NCBI RefSeq assembly: GCF_900114015.1
Contig: NZ_FORN01000002.1
Coordinates: forward strand, 1-64,000
Length of the DNA stretch: 64,000 nucleotides
DNA from: Caulobacter sp. UNC279MFTsu5.1
GTDB lineage: Bacteria > Pseudomonadota > Alphaproteobacteria > Caulobacterales > Caulobacteraceae
Direction of reading: 5' to 3'
The notes under the pieces are model-generated. The model saw only the letters and a list, made by a program, of their open reading frames with translations. It had not been told where the DNA came from and did no database searches. Both the position numbers and the translations under genes were made by a program. Positions 42,783-51,670 of this stretch are shown here, one piece after another. Position 1 is the stretch's first letter. Every line of letters starts with the position of its first letter.

Positions 42783-43960
42783 GCGGCCCGCGCGTTCGCG
42801 GGCAGGGCGTCGCCGACGGCCTTGGCCACGACCTCGGCCAGTTTCACAGGGACGGCGTTGCCCAGCTGCCGCATGGCTTCCGACCAGCAGCCCTGGAAGA
42901 CGAAGTTGTCCGGGAAGGTCTGCAGGCGAGCGCTTTCGCGGACGGTGAAGTAGCGCAGGCGGCCGTTGGCCCACACGCCCATGTTCTCACCGCCGGGCAC
43001 GCCGTGGACACCGGCCTTCAAGGTCTTGGCCGGCTCGTCCACGGGGCTACCCGTGTGTCCGGGATAGGCGCGCGCGCCCGGCTGGAAGAGGTGGTTGGCG
43101 TACTCCCGCGCCGCGGCCGGCGCGCGCTCGGGATCCGGCAGGTCGCCGATCTCGTCCCGGGTCGAGCGCCAGGGCAGTATGCCTTCCGGCTGGTCGGCCG
43201 TCTCGGCCAGGCGCGCCATGGCCGGGGTGACGGCCCGGTCCTTGCGGGCGATGCGGTGGCGATCCCAGTAATCTCCGTTCGGCCCCTGGCTCCAGGCCAG
43301 CGCCTCGCGCGAATGGGTGGCCTTGGGGAAGCACCACTCCACGCCAAGATCACTTCGGAAGCCGACAAAGAACACACGCTCGCGACGCTGCGGCACGCCG
43401 TAGTCGGCCGCGTTCAGCACGTTCCAGACCACGCGGTATTCCAGGCCCGCGTCACCGCGCCGGCCGGTGTGGTGCCGCTCGAGGCGCCGTAGGTGCTCGC
43501 TCCAGTCCTCGTCGGGCTGGGCCACGAACTCCGGATACTGCAGCTGCAGCACGATGTATTCGAGGTAGGACTGGAAGCTGGCCCGGGTCAGGCCCTTGAC
43601 GTTCTCGAAGATGAAGGAGGCCGGCCGGGCCTGGCGCACCGCCCGCACGGCTTCGGGGAACATGTCGCGCGCGTCGGTATGGGCCCGGTGCTTGCCGCCT
43701 AGCGAGAAGGGCTGGCAGGGCGGGCCGCCGGAGATGAGCTGCAGCTTGCCTTCGTGACGGCTGAAGTCGACGTCGCGCACATCGCCCCGCACCTCGCGGG
43801 GCCAGTCGCGGACGAGCTCGGCGCCCTGGTCATGGTTCTCGCGCAGGGTGTCGCGGCAGTAGCGGTTCCATTCGACGATCTCCACGGGCTTGAAGCCGGC
43901 CCGCGAGACGCCCATGCCAAGGCCGCCCGCGCCGGCGAAAAGTTCAACGGCGCGCATCAT
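42779..43960 (-). CDS. DNA (cytosine-5) methyltransferase, partner of the Eco29kI-like nuclease
   Basis: A 393-residue C5 methyltransferase: motif I VELFAGAGGLGMGVSRAGF, motif IV GGPPCQPFSLGGKHR with Cys82, motif VI FIFENVKGL, motif VIII YGVPQRRERVFFVG and a C-terminal AMRQLGNAVPVKLAEVVAKAV. The start is one of three adjacent codons (GTG 43963, ATG 43960, ATG 43957); 43960 is chosen for ggagag seven bases upstream inside vsr. The order vsr-methyltransferase-nuclease on one strand indicates an operon. Confidence 0.93.
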   Translation of the reverse strand: MMRAVELFAGAGGLGMGVSRAGFKPVEIVEWNRYCRDTLRENHDQGAELVRDWPREVRGDVRDVDFSRHEGKLQLISGGPPCQPFSLGGKHRAHTDARDMFPEAVRAVRQARPASFIFENVKGLTRASFQSYLEYIVLQLQYPEFVAQPDEDWSEHLRRLERHHTGRRGDAGLEYRVVWNVLNAADYGVPQRRERVFFVGFRSDLGVEWCFPKATHSREALAWSQGPNGDYWDRHRIARKDRAVTPAMARLAETADQPEGILPWRSTRDEIGDLPDPERAPAAAREYANHLFQPGARAYPGHTGSPVDEPAKTLKAGVHGVPGGENMGVWANGRLRYFTVRESARLQTFPDNFVFQGCWSEAMRQLGNAVPVKLAEVVAKAVGDALPANARAA

Positions 43961-43963
43961 CAC

Positions 43964-44392
43964 TCAACTCTCCAGGAAGCCCACGATCCGGTCCGCCAGA
44001 TCGTGCTCCGATTCTAGCCCACACTCCCAGAGGATCAAAACCCTCCATCCCATCGCTTCCAGCGCGGCCTGGCTTCTGAGATCGCGCTCTGCGTTTGCCG
44101 TCAGCTTGGATTCCCAGAACTCCAGTCGGCTCTTGGGCATGCGGGCGAGCTTGCAGGCGGGGTCGGGATGGCGGTGCCAGAAGCATCCGTGGACGAAGAT
44201 CACCTTGCGCCGGCTCGGAAACACCAGGTCGGGCGAGCCGGGGAGGTCGCGGCGATGCAGGCGATAGCGATAGCCCAGGCGATGGACCAGCCGGCGCACC
44301 TTCATCTCCGGCTTGGTGTCCTTGCCTCGGACGAGCGCCATTTGACGGCTGCGCTCGGGCGAGGGCGTGGCCGCGCCACTCATGGCCGACAT
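43964..44392 (-). CDS. vsr: very short patch repair endonuclease Vsr (second copy)
   Basis: A 142-residue Vsr protein: MALVRGKDTKPEMKVRRLVHRLGYRYRLH, LPGSPDLVFPSRRKVIFVHGCFWHRH, and ERDLRSQAALEAMGWRVLILWECGL. It is first in the operon with the second methyltransferase and the GIY-YIG nuclease, and repairs T:G mismatches at that enzyme's methylated sites. It is divergent from the Z1 gene. Confidence 0.93.
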   Translation of the reverse strand: MSAMSGAATPSPERSRQMALVRGKDTKPEMKVRRLVHRLGYRYRLHRRDLPGSPDLVFPSRRKVIFVHGCFWHRHPDPACKLARMPKSRLEFWESKLTANAERDLRSQAALEAMGWRVLILWECGLESEHDLADRIVGFLES

Positions 44393-44464
44393 CCCCGTAC
44401 CGAGGAAAACGCCGGTTTCTCGCGTTGCGAGCTCAAGCTTGGCCGCGCACTGTCAAGTTGATTT

Positions 44465-46624
44465 GTGGATTCGCGTGACGAGCTCGAGGGGCGCATGGAC
44501 TTCTATTCGCGGCTGCGGGAGCAGCAGAATTATGACGAGACACTCCGCGCCTGCATCGAGCGCGTGGTCGACAAGCTTGAAACGGCCAAGGATCCGCTAG
44601 AGCCGGGCATGCTCCTGGGCAAGATCCAGTCGGGGAAGACGCGCGCCTTCCTGGGCGTTATCGCCCGCGCCTTCGATCGCGATTTCGACATCGCCATCGT
44701 CCTCACCAAGGGCACGCGCACGCTCGCCAAGCAGACGGTCAAGCGCATCGGCCGGGACTTCAAGAGCTTCGTTGACGACGACCAGGTCCTGATCTTCGAC
44801 ATCATGTCCGCGCCCGACGGCCTGGCCAAGACGGAGCTGCGCCGCAAGATCATCATCGTCGCCAAGAAGCAGGCCGACAACCTCAAGCGCATCCTCGAGT
44901 TCTTCGACCAGAAGTATCCTCAGCTGAAGGAGCGGCGGGCGCTTCTCATCGACGACGAAGCCGACATGGCCAGCGTGCGGTTCACCAAGGAGAAGGGCAA
45001 GGACACCTACGACCAGGGCACGATCGCCAAGCAGATGGACGAACTGCGCGGCGCTTTGCCGGGGATCTCGTTCCTTCAGGTCACCGCCACGCCCTACGCG
45101 CTGTACCTTCAGCCCGGAAACTATGAGCAGGCCAAACTGGCGCGCGAGGTCTTCTATCCCAAGCGGCCGGCCTTCACCGAAATCCTGCCCACGCACGACG
45201 CCTATGTCGGCGGCGAGGATTATTTCGGCGGATGGGGCGCGGATGATCCGCGCTACTACCTCCATGTCGAGGTCGGGCCTCATGAGCACGACGCGCTGCG
45301 GTCGACCGATGGGCGCACCATCCGCGCCGACCGGATCTGGACGAGCGACAACATCAAGGCCCTGCGCCGAGCGATCATGGGCTTCCTAGTCGGCGTGGCC
45401 ATTCGCGAGCGGCAGCTTCGCGCGGAAGGAGCCCGGCCCCGGAAGTTCTCAATGATCATTCACAACGATACGCAGAAGGCCAGGCACGCCTGGCAGAACG
45501 CGACGGTCCAGCTGATCGCCGAGGCCTTCACCCAGGCCGAGGCGAGCGGTGACGCGCGACTGCGCAAGGTCTTCGACGAAGCCTATCGTGACCTTGGCCA
45601 GTCGGTGGAGGCCAATGGCGATCCGCTGGCGGCGGCCGAGGATTGCTTCGCCGACGTGCGCGGTCTCATCTCCGACGGCGAGCTGCGCTTTCAGCTGGTC
45701 AATTCCGACGCTCAGCTCGAGCCGCTGCTGGACCCGGACAGCGGCGAGCTCCACCTGCGCACCAAGGCCAACATCTTCATCGGCGGGAGCATTCTCGACC
45801 GCGGGATCACGGTCCCAAACCTCATCGCCTTCTACTATGGCCGCAATCCCAAGCGCATGCAGGCCGACACGGTCCTACAGCACGCGCGCATGTACGGCGC
45901 CCGCCCGCGGGCGGACCTGGCCGTTACGCGGTTCTACACCTCCAGCGAGGTGCATGGCCGTCTCGTCACCATCCACAAACTGGAGAAGACTCTGCGCGAC
46001 GCCTTTGAGAAGGGCGCGCACGACGCTGGCGTGGTCTTCATCCAGGCCGACGACAAGAAGTCGGTGGTTCCATGCGCGCCTAGCAAGGTGACGCTCAGCG
46101 ATGTCGTGGCCATCGGTCCGTCGGACGCGCTGCTGCCGCACAGGTTCAACACCATCGCGGCCACGAAGCTGACGAAGGTGACGCAGGCGGCCGACAAGCT
46201 TGTGCCCGCCGAGGCGCTCGATAGCCGCGGCTTCGCGGCGATCGGACTGGACGAAGCCATCGCCATCTTGGACGCGCTGGAACCGGCGCTGGATCTTGGT
46301 GACGACAACCGCTTCGAGTGGGACGCGATGCGGGGGCTGCTGAAGTACTACGCCCGCGACCACAAGCGTGTGGCGATCCTCGCGGCCACGGGCCGCCGGC
46401 TGCACAAGAGCCGATCGGAGGACCACTCGGGTCTGTCGATCCTTGGTAGTCCGGAGCTGCGTGACCTTATCCGCCAGAAGGGGCGAGTGGAGCCAGCGCT
46501 GGTCCTACTCAAGCAGGTCGGGGGTCCCGAACTCGGCTGGAAGGCGGGGCCCTTCTGGTGGCCGATCCTCTTCGCGCCGTCCGAAGGCGCCTCTTGCGTC
46601 TACGCCACCAAGGTAGCGGCCTGA
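44465..46624 (+). CDS. Z1-domain superfamily II helicase
   Basis: A 719-residue helicase-like ATPase of the Z1 family associated with restriction systems. It has Walker A GKIQSGKT at 52-59, Walker B LLIDDEADMAS near 160, motif III FLQVTATPYALYLQP near 206, and the Z1 signature GGSILDRGITVPNLIAFYYGR followed by QHARMYGAR. GTG at 44465 gives the full frame; ATG at 44495, preceded by gagggg, is an equally good start. Z1 proteins usually occur with MutL/MORC-type ATPases and methyltransferases. Here the neighbours are a Dcm-Vsr-GIY-YIG operon (divergent) and another GIY-YIG nuclease downstream. Confidence 0.9.
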   Translation: MDSRDELEGRMDFYSRLREQQNYDETLRACIERVVDKLETAKDPLEPGMLLGKIQSGKTRAFLGVIARAFDRDFDIAIVLTKGTRTLAKQTVKRIGRDFKSFVDDDQVLIFDIMSAPDGLAKTELRRKIIIVAKKQADNLKRILEFFDQKYPQLKERRALLIDDEADMASVRFTKEKGKDTYDQGTIAKQMDELRGALPGISFLQVTATPYALYLQPGNYEQAKLAREVFYPKRPAFTEILPTHDAYVGGEDYFGGWGADDPRYYLHVEVGPHEHDALRSTDGRTIRADRIWTSDNIKALRRAIMGFLVGVAIRERQLRAEGARPRKFSMIIHNDTQKARHAWQNATVQLIAEAFTQAEASGDARLRKVFDEAYRDLGQSVEANGDPLAAAEDCFADVRGLISDGELRFQLVNSDAQLEPLLDPDSGELHLRTKANIFIGGSILDRGITVPNLIAFYYGRNPKRMQADTVLQHARMYGARPRADLAVTRFYTSSEVHGRLVTIHKLEKTLRDAFEKGAHDAGVVFIQADDKKSVVPCAPSKVTLSDVVAIGPSDALLPHRFNTIAATKLTKVTQAADKLVPAEALDSRGFAAIGLDEAIAILDALEPALDLGDDNRFEWDAMRGLLKYYARDHKRVAILAATGRRLHKSRSEDHSGLSILGSPELRDLIRQKGRVEPALVLLKQVGGPELGWKAGPFWWPILFAPSEGASCVYATKVAA

Positions 46625-46665
46625 GCCCTGTTCGGCGGCTTAGGGAATCGTGGTCGGATTTGCCC

Positions 46666-47361
46666 ATGAGCGAGCCCTTCGATCCTCTGGCCGTCGAAAA
46701 CATCGGCGTGACGCTGGCGGTGGAATTGCTGGAACAGCCCACTGGACGCTTCCCGCTGACCGAACGGTTCACTGGAGCGGGGATCTACGCGCTTTACTAT
46801 CATGGAGAGTTGCCGGGATACGCCGCGCTGACAGCGCTCGATGCCGGCCGTAAGCTCTATCCGGTCTATATCGGCAGCGCGGTGCGCGAGAAGGCCAAGC
46901 AAGGCTTCACGTCCCGTCCCAGCGTGGAGCGCCGTGTCTATGGGCGGCTGCGGTCGCACCAGTCGTCGATCGGCCAGGCCGGCCTCAATCCGGCTGACTT
47001 CAGCTACCGCTATCTCATCCTCAACGACGCTTACATCACGCTGGCGGAATCGGTCTTGATCGCGGTCTTTCGTCCGATCTGGAATGGCTTGGGGTTCGGC
47101 AGCAATGGCGTGGGCGGCGTCAGGATCGATGGGAAGGCTTCGCTTTGGGATGGGCTCCATGCCGGGCGAGCGGGGCGACCGGCCGCCGACGCGGTCCGGC
47201 AGGCCGAGGCCGCGGCGCACGTGGCCGACTGCATCGCGCGCATCGGCACGGACTACGATGATCCGCGCACGCAGGAAATGGCCGACCGGATCATGCAGAT
47301 CGTCAACGGCCTGGCCTTGCTGAGAAGTCAGGCCCCCCGTGGCCAGGGCGCCCCCGGCTAG
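46666..47361 (+). CDS. GIY-YIG restriction endonuclease, Eco29kI-like (second copy)
   Basis: A 231-residue nuclease with GAGIYALYYHG, KLYPVYIGSAVRE, RRVYGRLRSHQSSI and LAESVLIAVFRPIWNGLGFGSNG, the Eco29kI-type GIY-YIG pattern. It differs from the 42018 copy in the spacing of YIG and in its C-terminus, so it is a distant paralogue rather than a duplicate. It follows the Z1 gene by about 40 bases and probably forms an operon with it as its nuclease. Its 3' end overlaps the convergent HNH gene by four bases. Confidence 0.82.
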   Translation: MSEPFDPLAVENIGVTLAVELLEQPTGRFPLTERFTGAGIYALYYHGELPGYAALTALDAGRKLYPVYIGSAVREKAKQGFTSRPSVERRVYGRLRSHQSSIGQAGLNPADFSYRYLILNDAYITLAESVLIAVFRPIWNGLGFGSNGVGGVRIDGKASLWDGLHAGRAGRPAADAVRQAEAAAHVADCIARIGTDYDDPRTQEMADRIMQIVNGLALLRSQAPRGQGAPG

Positions 47362-48677
47362 TCGCGGAGGAGATCTAGGAACTCGGTCCAATCGTCCATC
47401 GAGGCGTCGTTCTTGGCAAGATTGCAGCCCAGGTGGGCGATATGCAGGTTCTCGGTGGCGTAGCTCTTGAGAGCGCTGTCGATGCGGTCGGGCGAAGGGC
47501 GCAAGAGACGATTGGCGGAAGAAGGCCTGATGGGGCGGTCGCACAGTCGGCAGACCCCGGCCTGGTCGCGCCACTTGCGTCCTAGATCGGCCAGGACATC
47601 CGATAGATTGGGGCCTTGCCGGACGGGATGACTTCCCACGCGCTCACGGCCGCTGTCGAGAATGCGCTGCTCGATGGCCATCGCCATCTGGGACAGGGCT
47701 CGGCGCAGGTCGGGATCCTCCGGGTTCATGATCACCGCGTTCGAGACGGCGTCGCTGAGTTGAAGCCTGGTGGCGAGCAGGGGCGCGGAAAGAAGGGCCG
47801 CCAAGTCCCTTGGGTCGACGGGAACGCAGCGCCCCAGCGCCGTGAGCGTCCCCAGGGCGGCGTAGGTATGAGGGGCGATCACGCGGGCTTCGGGAAGCGG
47901 GGCGATGAATGTGTAGGCTTCGATGACCGGGAAGGACCACTCCCAGCGAAGACCCCATTTCTCGACGGCCTTGGTCCAGGCCTCCTCGGGGACGATTTGG
48001 CGGGTCGAGATCGGAGCGTTGGGCTCGAAGGTCACCGCGCATAGCAGCCGCCCCCGATGCTCGGGCCGCTCGGTCGCTTCGGGGTCTTGGGTTCCGATGT
48101 AGACGACGAAGTCGCGGCCGCGCCGGAAGTCTCGGCCAAAGTCCGACGCGACCTTTCGGCTGGAGAAGGACAGGGCGGGCCAATCGGTGTCGGCGGGGCC
48201 AAATTCGCTTTTGGCGAAGAGCCGCCCGTCGTCTCCGAGAAGATCGGCGAGGGTGACCGGCTCGTCCCCCGGCTCGTCTTCCGGCGCGGCCGCCGGATTA
48301 AAGCCGAACCGAAACCTAACGGGCGTCTGGTTCTCGAACGCCAGCACCCTGGCCTGACCCGCGTAGGTGAAGGACGGGTTGTCGCTATTGGTCCGCCAGA
48401 AGACGTGGATGACGGCCTCGCCCGAGGCCATGCGCGCCATGCGAGGCTGGCCAAGGTGGGTGCCTGTCTTGGCCTCCCAGGCCAGTTCCTCGCCGACCCA
48501 GTGGTTGTTGTAGTCGTGTCCGGTGCGGGCCGGCGCGCCAACCGTGCAGAAGATGTAGAACTCGCCTTCGAACTCGGTGTAGCCCGTGTTCCAATCGCCA
48601 TCGCGCCGCTCGACCGGGACGCCGGCAAGCTCCTGGACCCGGTCGCGACGATAGGTCTGGCCAGCCTCGAAGATCAT
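47358..48677 (-). CDS. HNH endonuclease with DUF3427-like N-terminal domain
   Basis: A 439-residue protein. Residues 1-100 resemble the DUF3427/SRA-like module seen in restriction proteins (YRRDRVQELAGVP, FYIFCTVGAPARTGHDYNN, then MARMASGEAVIHVFWR). A middle domain (about 170-285) has FVVYIGTQDPE and WSFPVIEAYTFIAPLP. The C-terminus is an HNH: CRLCDRPIRPSSANRLLRPS, then ENLHIAHLGCNLAKNDASMDDW. ATG at 48677 is chosen over 48752 because gagga lies ten bases before it and the domain starts there. It may restrict modified DNA, but that is inferred from domain type only. Confidence 0.72.
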   Translation of the reverse strand: MIFEAGQTYRRDRVQELAGVPVERRDGDWNTGYTEFEGEFYIFCTVGAPARTGHDYNNHWVGEELAWEAKTGTHLGQPRMARMASGEAVIHVFWRTNSDNPSFTYAGQARVLAFENQTPVRFRFGFNPAAAPEDEPGDEPVTLADLLGDDGRLFAKSEFGPADTDWPALSFSSRKVASDFGRDFRRGRDFVVYIGTQDPEATERPEHRGRLLCAVTFEPNAPISTRQIVPEEAWTKAVEKWGLRWEWSFPVIEAYTFIAPLPEARVIAPHTYAALGTLTALGRCVPVDPRDLAALLSAPLLATRLQLSDAVSNAVIMNPEDPDLRRALSQMAMAIEQRILDSGRERVGSHPVRQGPNLSDVLADLGRKWRDQAGVCRLCDRPIRPSSANRLLRPSPDRIDSALKSYATENLHIAHLGCNLAKNDASMDDWTEFLDLLRD

Positions 48678-48776
48678 GCGCGCTTTTTCCTCTGAGACCG
48701 ATGAAGGCGCCTCGCAAGCTCTAGCATAGGGCGCGATTTTTACCCGCGCCACGGGCGTGGCTCGCCGCGATCGAGT

Positions 48777-49166
48777 TTAGAGGCCCTGCAGGTCGTCGAT
48801 CATCTCGAGCATCTCCTTGAGCTTTTCGCGCGCGCCGGCCAGCTTGCGGGCGGTGATCAGGTCGTGGCGATCGGCCAGGAAAAGCACCGTCTCTAGCACC
48901 TCCTCGGAATGCCGCAGCAGAGCCACCAGGTTCTCGCCGCTGGGGCCGTTGTTGCCGGCGAACCAGTTGCGCACGGCCCTTGGATTGGCACGGGTCAGAC
49001 GCACCACGACCTTCACCGCGGCGGGGCTTTGTCCGAACTCGCGGCGCAGGGCCTGAGCGATCGCTTCGACGAAGTCGAAGCCGAGAGCCCCAGGCGCTTT
49101 TGGAAAAGTTTTTCCCGAATCTGACCGAAGTTTTCGGTCCTTCTGCGAACGCGACATTCCCATCAT
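48777..49166 (-). CDS. small DNA-binding (HTH-like) protein at the recombinase end
   Basis: A 129-residue protein with a central helix-turn-helix-like segment (SPAAVKVVVRLTRANPRAVRNWFAGNNGPSGENLVALLRHSEEV) and a helical C-terminus. The start could be any of the first ATGs (49166, 49163 or 49157). It is divergent from the second serine recombinase across a 71-base gap, so it may regulate that gene. I do not recognise the family beyond the HTH. Confidence 0.65.
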   Translation of the reverse strand: MMGMSRSQKDRKLRSDSGKTFPKAPGALGFDFVEAIAQALRREFGQSPAAVKVVVRLTRANPRAVRNWFAGNNGPSGENLVALLRHSEEVLETVLFLADRHDLITARKLAGAREKLKEMLEMIDDLQGL

Positions 49167-49237
49167 CCCCGACCTAGGGTCGCATCGGAGCCAGTGCGCT
49201 CCGGCGTGATGACGTTTGGGCGAGGGGTTTGCGACAG

Positions 49238-50797
49238 ATGGAAAGTGTAACCGGCGAGGAGAAATCCGCCGGCGCGTCAGTGCGGGCGGCTCAGTACGTT
49301 CGAATGAGCACCGAGCACCAAAAGTACTCGACTGAGAACCAGGCCGAGATCATCGCGCGCTACGCCGCGCGCAAGGGCTTCGAAATCGTCCAGACCTACG
49401 CCGACGAAGGCAAGAGCGGCCTGCGGCTCGACGGGCGCGATGCGCTCAAGCGTCTGATCGCCGATGTCAAGGCCGGCTTGGCCGACTTCGAGGCGATCCT
49501 CGTTTATGACGTCAGCCGCTGGGGGCGCTTCCAGGACGCCGACGAGAGCGCCTTCTACGAGTTTCAATGCCGGGAGGCCGGCATCACCGTCCATTACTGC
49601 GCCGAGCAGTTCGAGAACGACGGCAGCCTGTCGGCCACCATCATCAAGAGCATGAAGCGGGCGATGGCGGGTGAATATAGCCGCGAGCTCTCGGCCAAGG
49701 TTTTCACCGGGCAGTGTCGGCTGATCACGCTGGGCTTTCGTCAAGGCGGGCCGGCCGGGTTTGGCCTTCGCCGTGTGCTTGTCGATGAACATCGCCAGCC
49801 CAAGGCCGTGCTCAATCGCGGCGAACAAAAGAGTCTGCAGACCGACCGGGTCGTCTTGGCGCCCGGGCCGGCTGATGAGGTCGAGATCGTCCAGCGGATC
49901 TACCGCATGTTCGTGCTGCAGCGGCGCTCGGAGCGGGAGATCGCCATCCTGTTGAACGGCGATGGCGTGGTCACCGATCTTGGCCGTCCCTGGACCCGGG
50001 GGGTCGTCCACCAGGTCCTGACCAACGAGAAGTACGTCGGCAACAACGTCTATAATCGGGTGTCCTTCAAGCTGAAGAAGACGCGCGTCGTCAATGAGCC
50101 CGACCATTGGGTGCGTGCCGATGGGGCGTTTGAACCGATTGTCGATCCCGACTTCTTCCTGGCCGCCCGCCGCATCGTCGAAGAGCGCAGTCGCCGCTTT
50201 ACCAATGAGGAGCTGCTTGAGCGTTTGAACGGCCTTTTGGTCGAGCGGGGATGCCTGTCCGGCCTGATCATCGACGAGGTCGAGGATATGCCTTCCAGCT
50301 CCACCTACCGTCATCGCTTCGGCAGCTTGATCCGGGCCTACGAGCTGGTCGGCTATGCCAGTCGGCGGGACTACCGTTATCTGGAAACCAATCGCGCTCT
50401 GCGGGCCCTGTATCCCAAGATCGTCGACCAGACACTCGACGCCATCCGCGGCCTTGGTGGCGCGGTTCGCGTCGATCCCGCCACCGATCTCATGACCGTC
50501 AATGAGGAGTTCACCGCCTCCCTGGCGATCGCGCGTTGCGCGCCAACGCCGGGCGGCGGCCGGTGGAAGATCCGGCTCGACACGAGCTTGCGGCCCGACA
50601 TCACCATCGCCGCCCGGATGAACCCCGACAACGCCACGGTGCGCGACTGGTACCTGCTGCCTTGGATCGATTTGGGGGAGTCTTCCAAACTGCGGCTGGC
50701 CGAGGAAAACGGGGTCTTCCTCGACGCCTATCGGTTCGATGACCTTGAGCCGTTCTTCGACCTGACGCGACGCTTCAGCCTGCGAGCCGCCGCATGA
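49238..50797 (+). CDS. serine recombinase (second, with ParB-like partners)
   Basis: A 519-residue recombinase with resolvase domain (AAQYVRMSTEHQKYST, nucleophile Ser24; LVYDVSRWGRFQDADESAFYEF), a recombinase domain (GFRQGGPAGFGLRRVLVD, ILLNGDGVVTDLGRPWTRGVVHQVLTNEKYVGN) and an unusual C-terminal region without the cysteine-rich zinc ribbon of the first integrase. ATG at 49238 is preferred over the in-frame TTG at 49229 because gagggg sits ten bases before it. Its stop overlaps the first ParB-like gene (atga), so the three genes are a transcriptional unit. Confidence 0.9.
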   Translation: MESVTGEEKSAGASVRAAQYVRMSTEHQKYSTENQAEIIARYAARKGFEIVQTYADEGKSGLRLDGRDALKRLIADVKAGLADFEAILVYDVSRWGRFQDADESAFYEFQCREAGITVHYCAEQFENDGSLSATIIKSMKRAMAGEYSRELSAKVFTGQCRLITLGFRQGGPAGFGLRRVLVDEHRQPKAVLNRGEQKSLQTDRVVLAPGPADEVEIVQRIYRMFVLQRRSEREIAILLNGDGVVTDLGRPWTRGVVHQVLTNEKYVGNNVYNRVSFKLKKTRVVNEPDHWVRADGAFEPIVDPDFFLAARRIVEERSRRFTNEELLERLNGLLVERGCLSGLIIDEVEDMPSSSTYRHRFGSLIRAYELVGYASRRDYRYLETNRALRALYPKIVDQTLDAIRGLGGAVRVDPATDLMTVNEEFTASLAIARCAPTPGGGRWKIRLDTSLRPDITIAARMNPDNATVRDWYLLPWIDLGESSKLRLAEENGVFLDAYRFDDLEPFFDLTRRFSLRAAA

Positions 50798-51669
50798 CCG
50801 AGTCCGCTCAGGGCATCCGCCGCGTGCCGATCGCGGCGATTACCGTCCTCAATCCTCGCTCGCGCAATCGCCGGATCTTCCAGGAACTGGTGACGAGCAT
50901 CGCCAATCTGGGGCTCAAAAAGCCGATCACGGTCAGTGAGCGAGACGATGGCGGCTATGACCTGATTTGCGGGCAGGGGCGGCTTGAAGCCTTTGTCGCG
51001 CTGGGGGAGACCGAGATCCCAGCCGTGATCATGGCCGCGAGCGTTGAGGACTGTTTCGTCATGAGCCTGGTTGAGAACCTGGCGCGACGACAGCATACCC
51101 CGCTTGAACTCGTGCGTGAGATCGGGGCCCTGAAGGAGCGCGGCTATTCGGTCTCGGAGATCGCCCGCAAAACCGACTTCAGCCCCGAATATATTTGGGC
51201 GATCGTCTTCCTCCTCGAAAATGGGGAAGAGCGTCTGATCAGCGCCGTCGAGCGCGGCCTCATCCCCCACACCATCGCCATGGAGATCGCCAAGGCCGGC
51301 GAGGCCGACGTACAGAACGCCTTGGCCGAGGCCTACGAGAACAAGGCTTTGCCCGGCAACCAGTTGATGGCCATCCGACGGATCATCGAGCAGCGCAAGA
51401 TCAGCGGGAAGGCCGGCCATAGTGGCTCGCGGGGACCTGGTCGAACACGCGTGACGGCTGACGCCCTGGTGCGGGCCTATCGCAAAGAGACCGATCGCCA
51501 AAAGCTGCTGATCAGAAAGGCCGCGCTCGCCCAGAGCCGTCTGCTTTTCGTGGTCAATGGGCTTCGCCGGCTGATGGATGACGATCACTTCGTCACCCTG
51601 CTGCGCGCCGAAGCCATGCATACCTTGCCTAAGCCGCTGGCCGAGCGTCTCGGCGTGAGCGCCAGCTGA
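50794..51669 (+). CDS. ParB/RepB-like protein (first of two)
   Basis: A 291-residue protein with a ParB N-terminal domain: ITVLNPRSRNRRIFQELVTSIANLGLKKPITVSER, GYDLICGQGRLEAFVALGE (the CTP-pocket region) and FVMSLVENLARRQHTPLELVREI. An HTH follows (YSVSEIARKTDFSPEYIWAIVFLLENGE). It overlaps the recombinase gene by four bases, so it probably works with the recombinase rather than in plasmid partition. Confidence 0.87.
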   Translation: MTESAQGIRRVPIAAITVLNPRSRNRRIFQELVTSIANLGLKKPITVSERDDGGYDLICGQGRLEAFVALGETEIPAVIMAASVEDCFVMSLVENLARRQHTPLELVREIGALKERGYSVSEIARKTDFSPEYIWAIVFLLENGEERLISAVERGLIPHTIAMEIAKAGEADVQNALAEAYENKALPGNQLMAIRRIIEQRKISGKAGHSGSRGPGRTRVTADALVRAYRKETDRQKLLIRKAALAQSRLLFVVNGLRRLMDDDHFVTLLRAEAMHTLPKPLAERLGVSAS

Positions 51670-51670
51670 G

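Noticed and set aside
44465..46624. Complete MZA-type (MutL-Z1-DUF-AIPR) system
   Set aside because: Only the Z1 protein is recognisable; no MutL-like or AIPR protein lies beside it. It is kept as a possible variant, not called as MZA.
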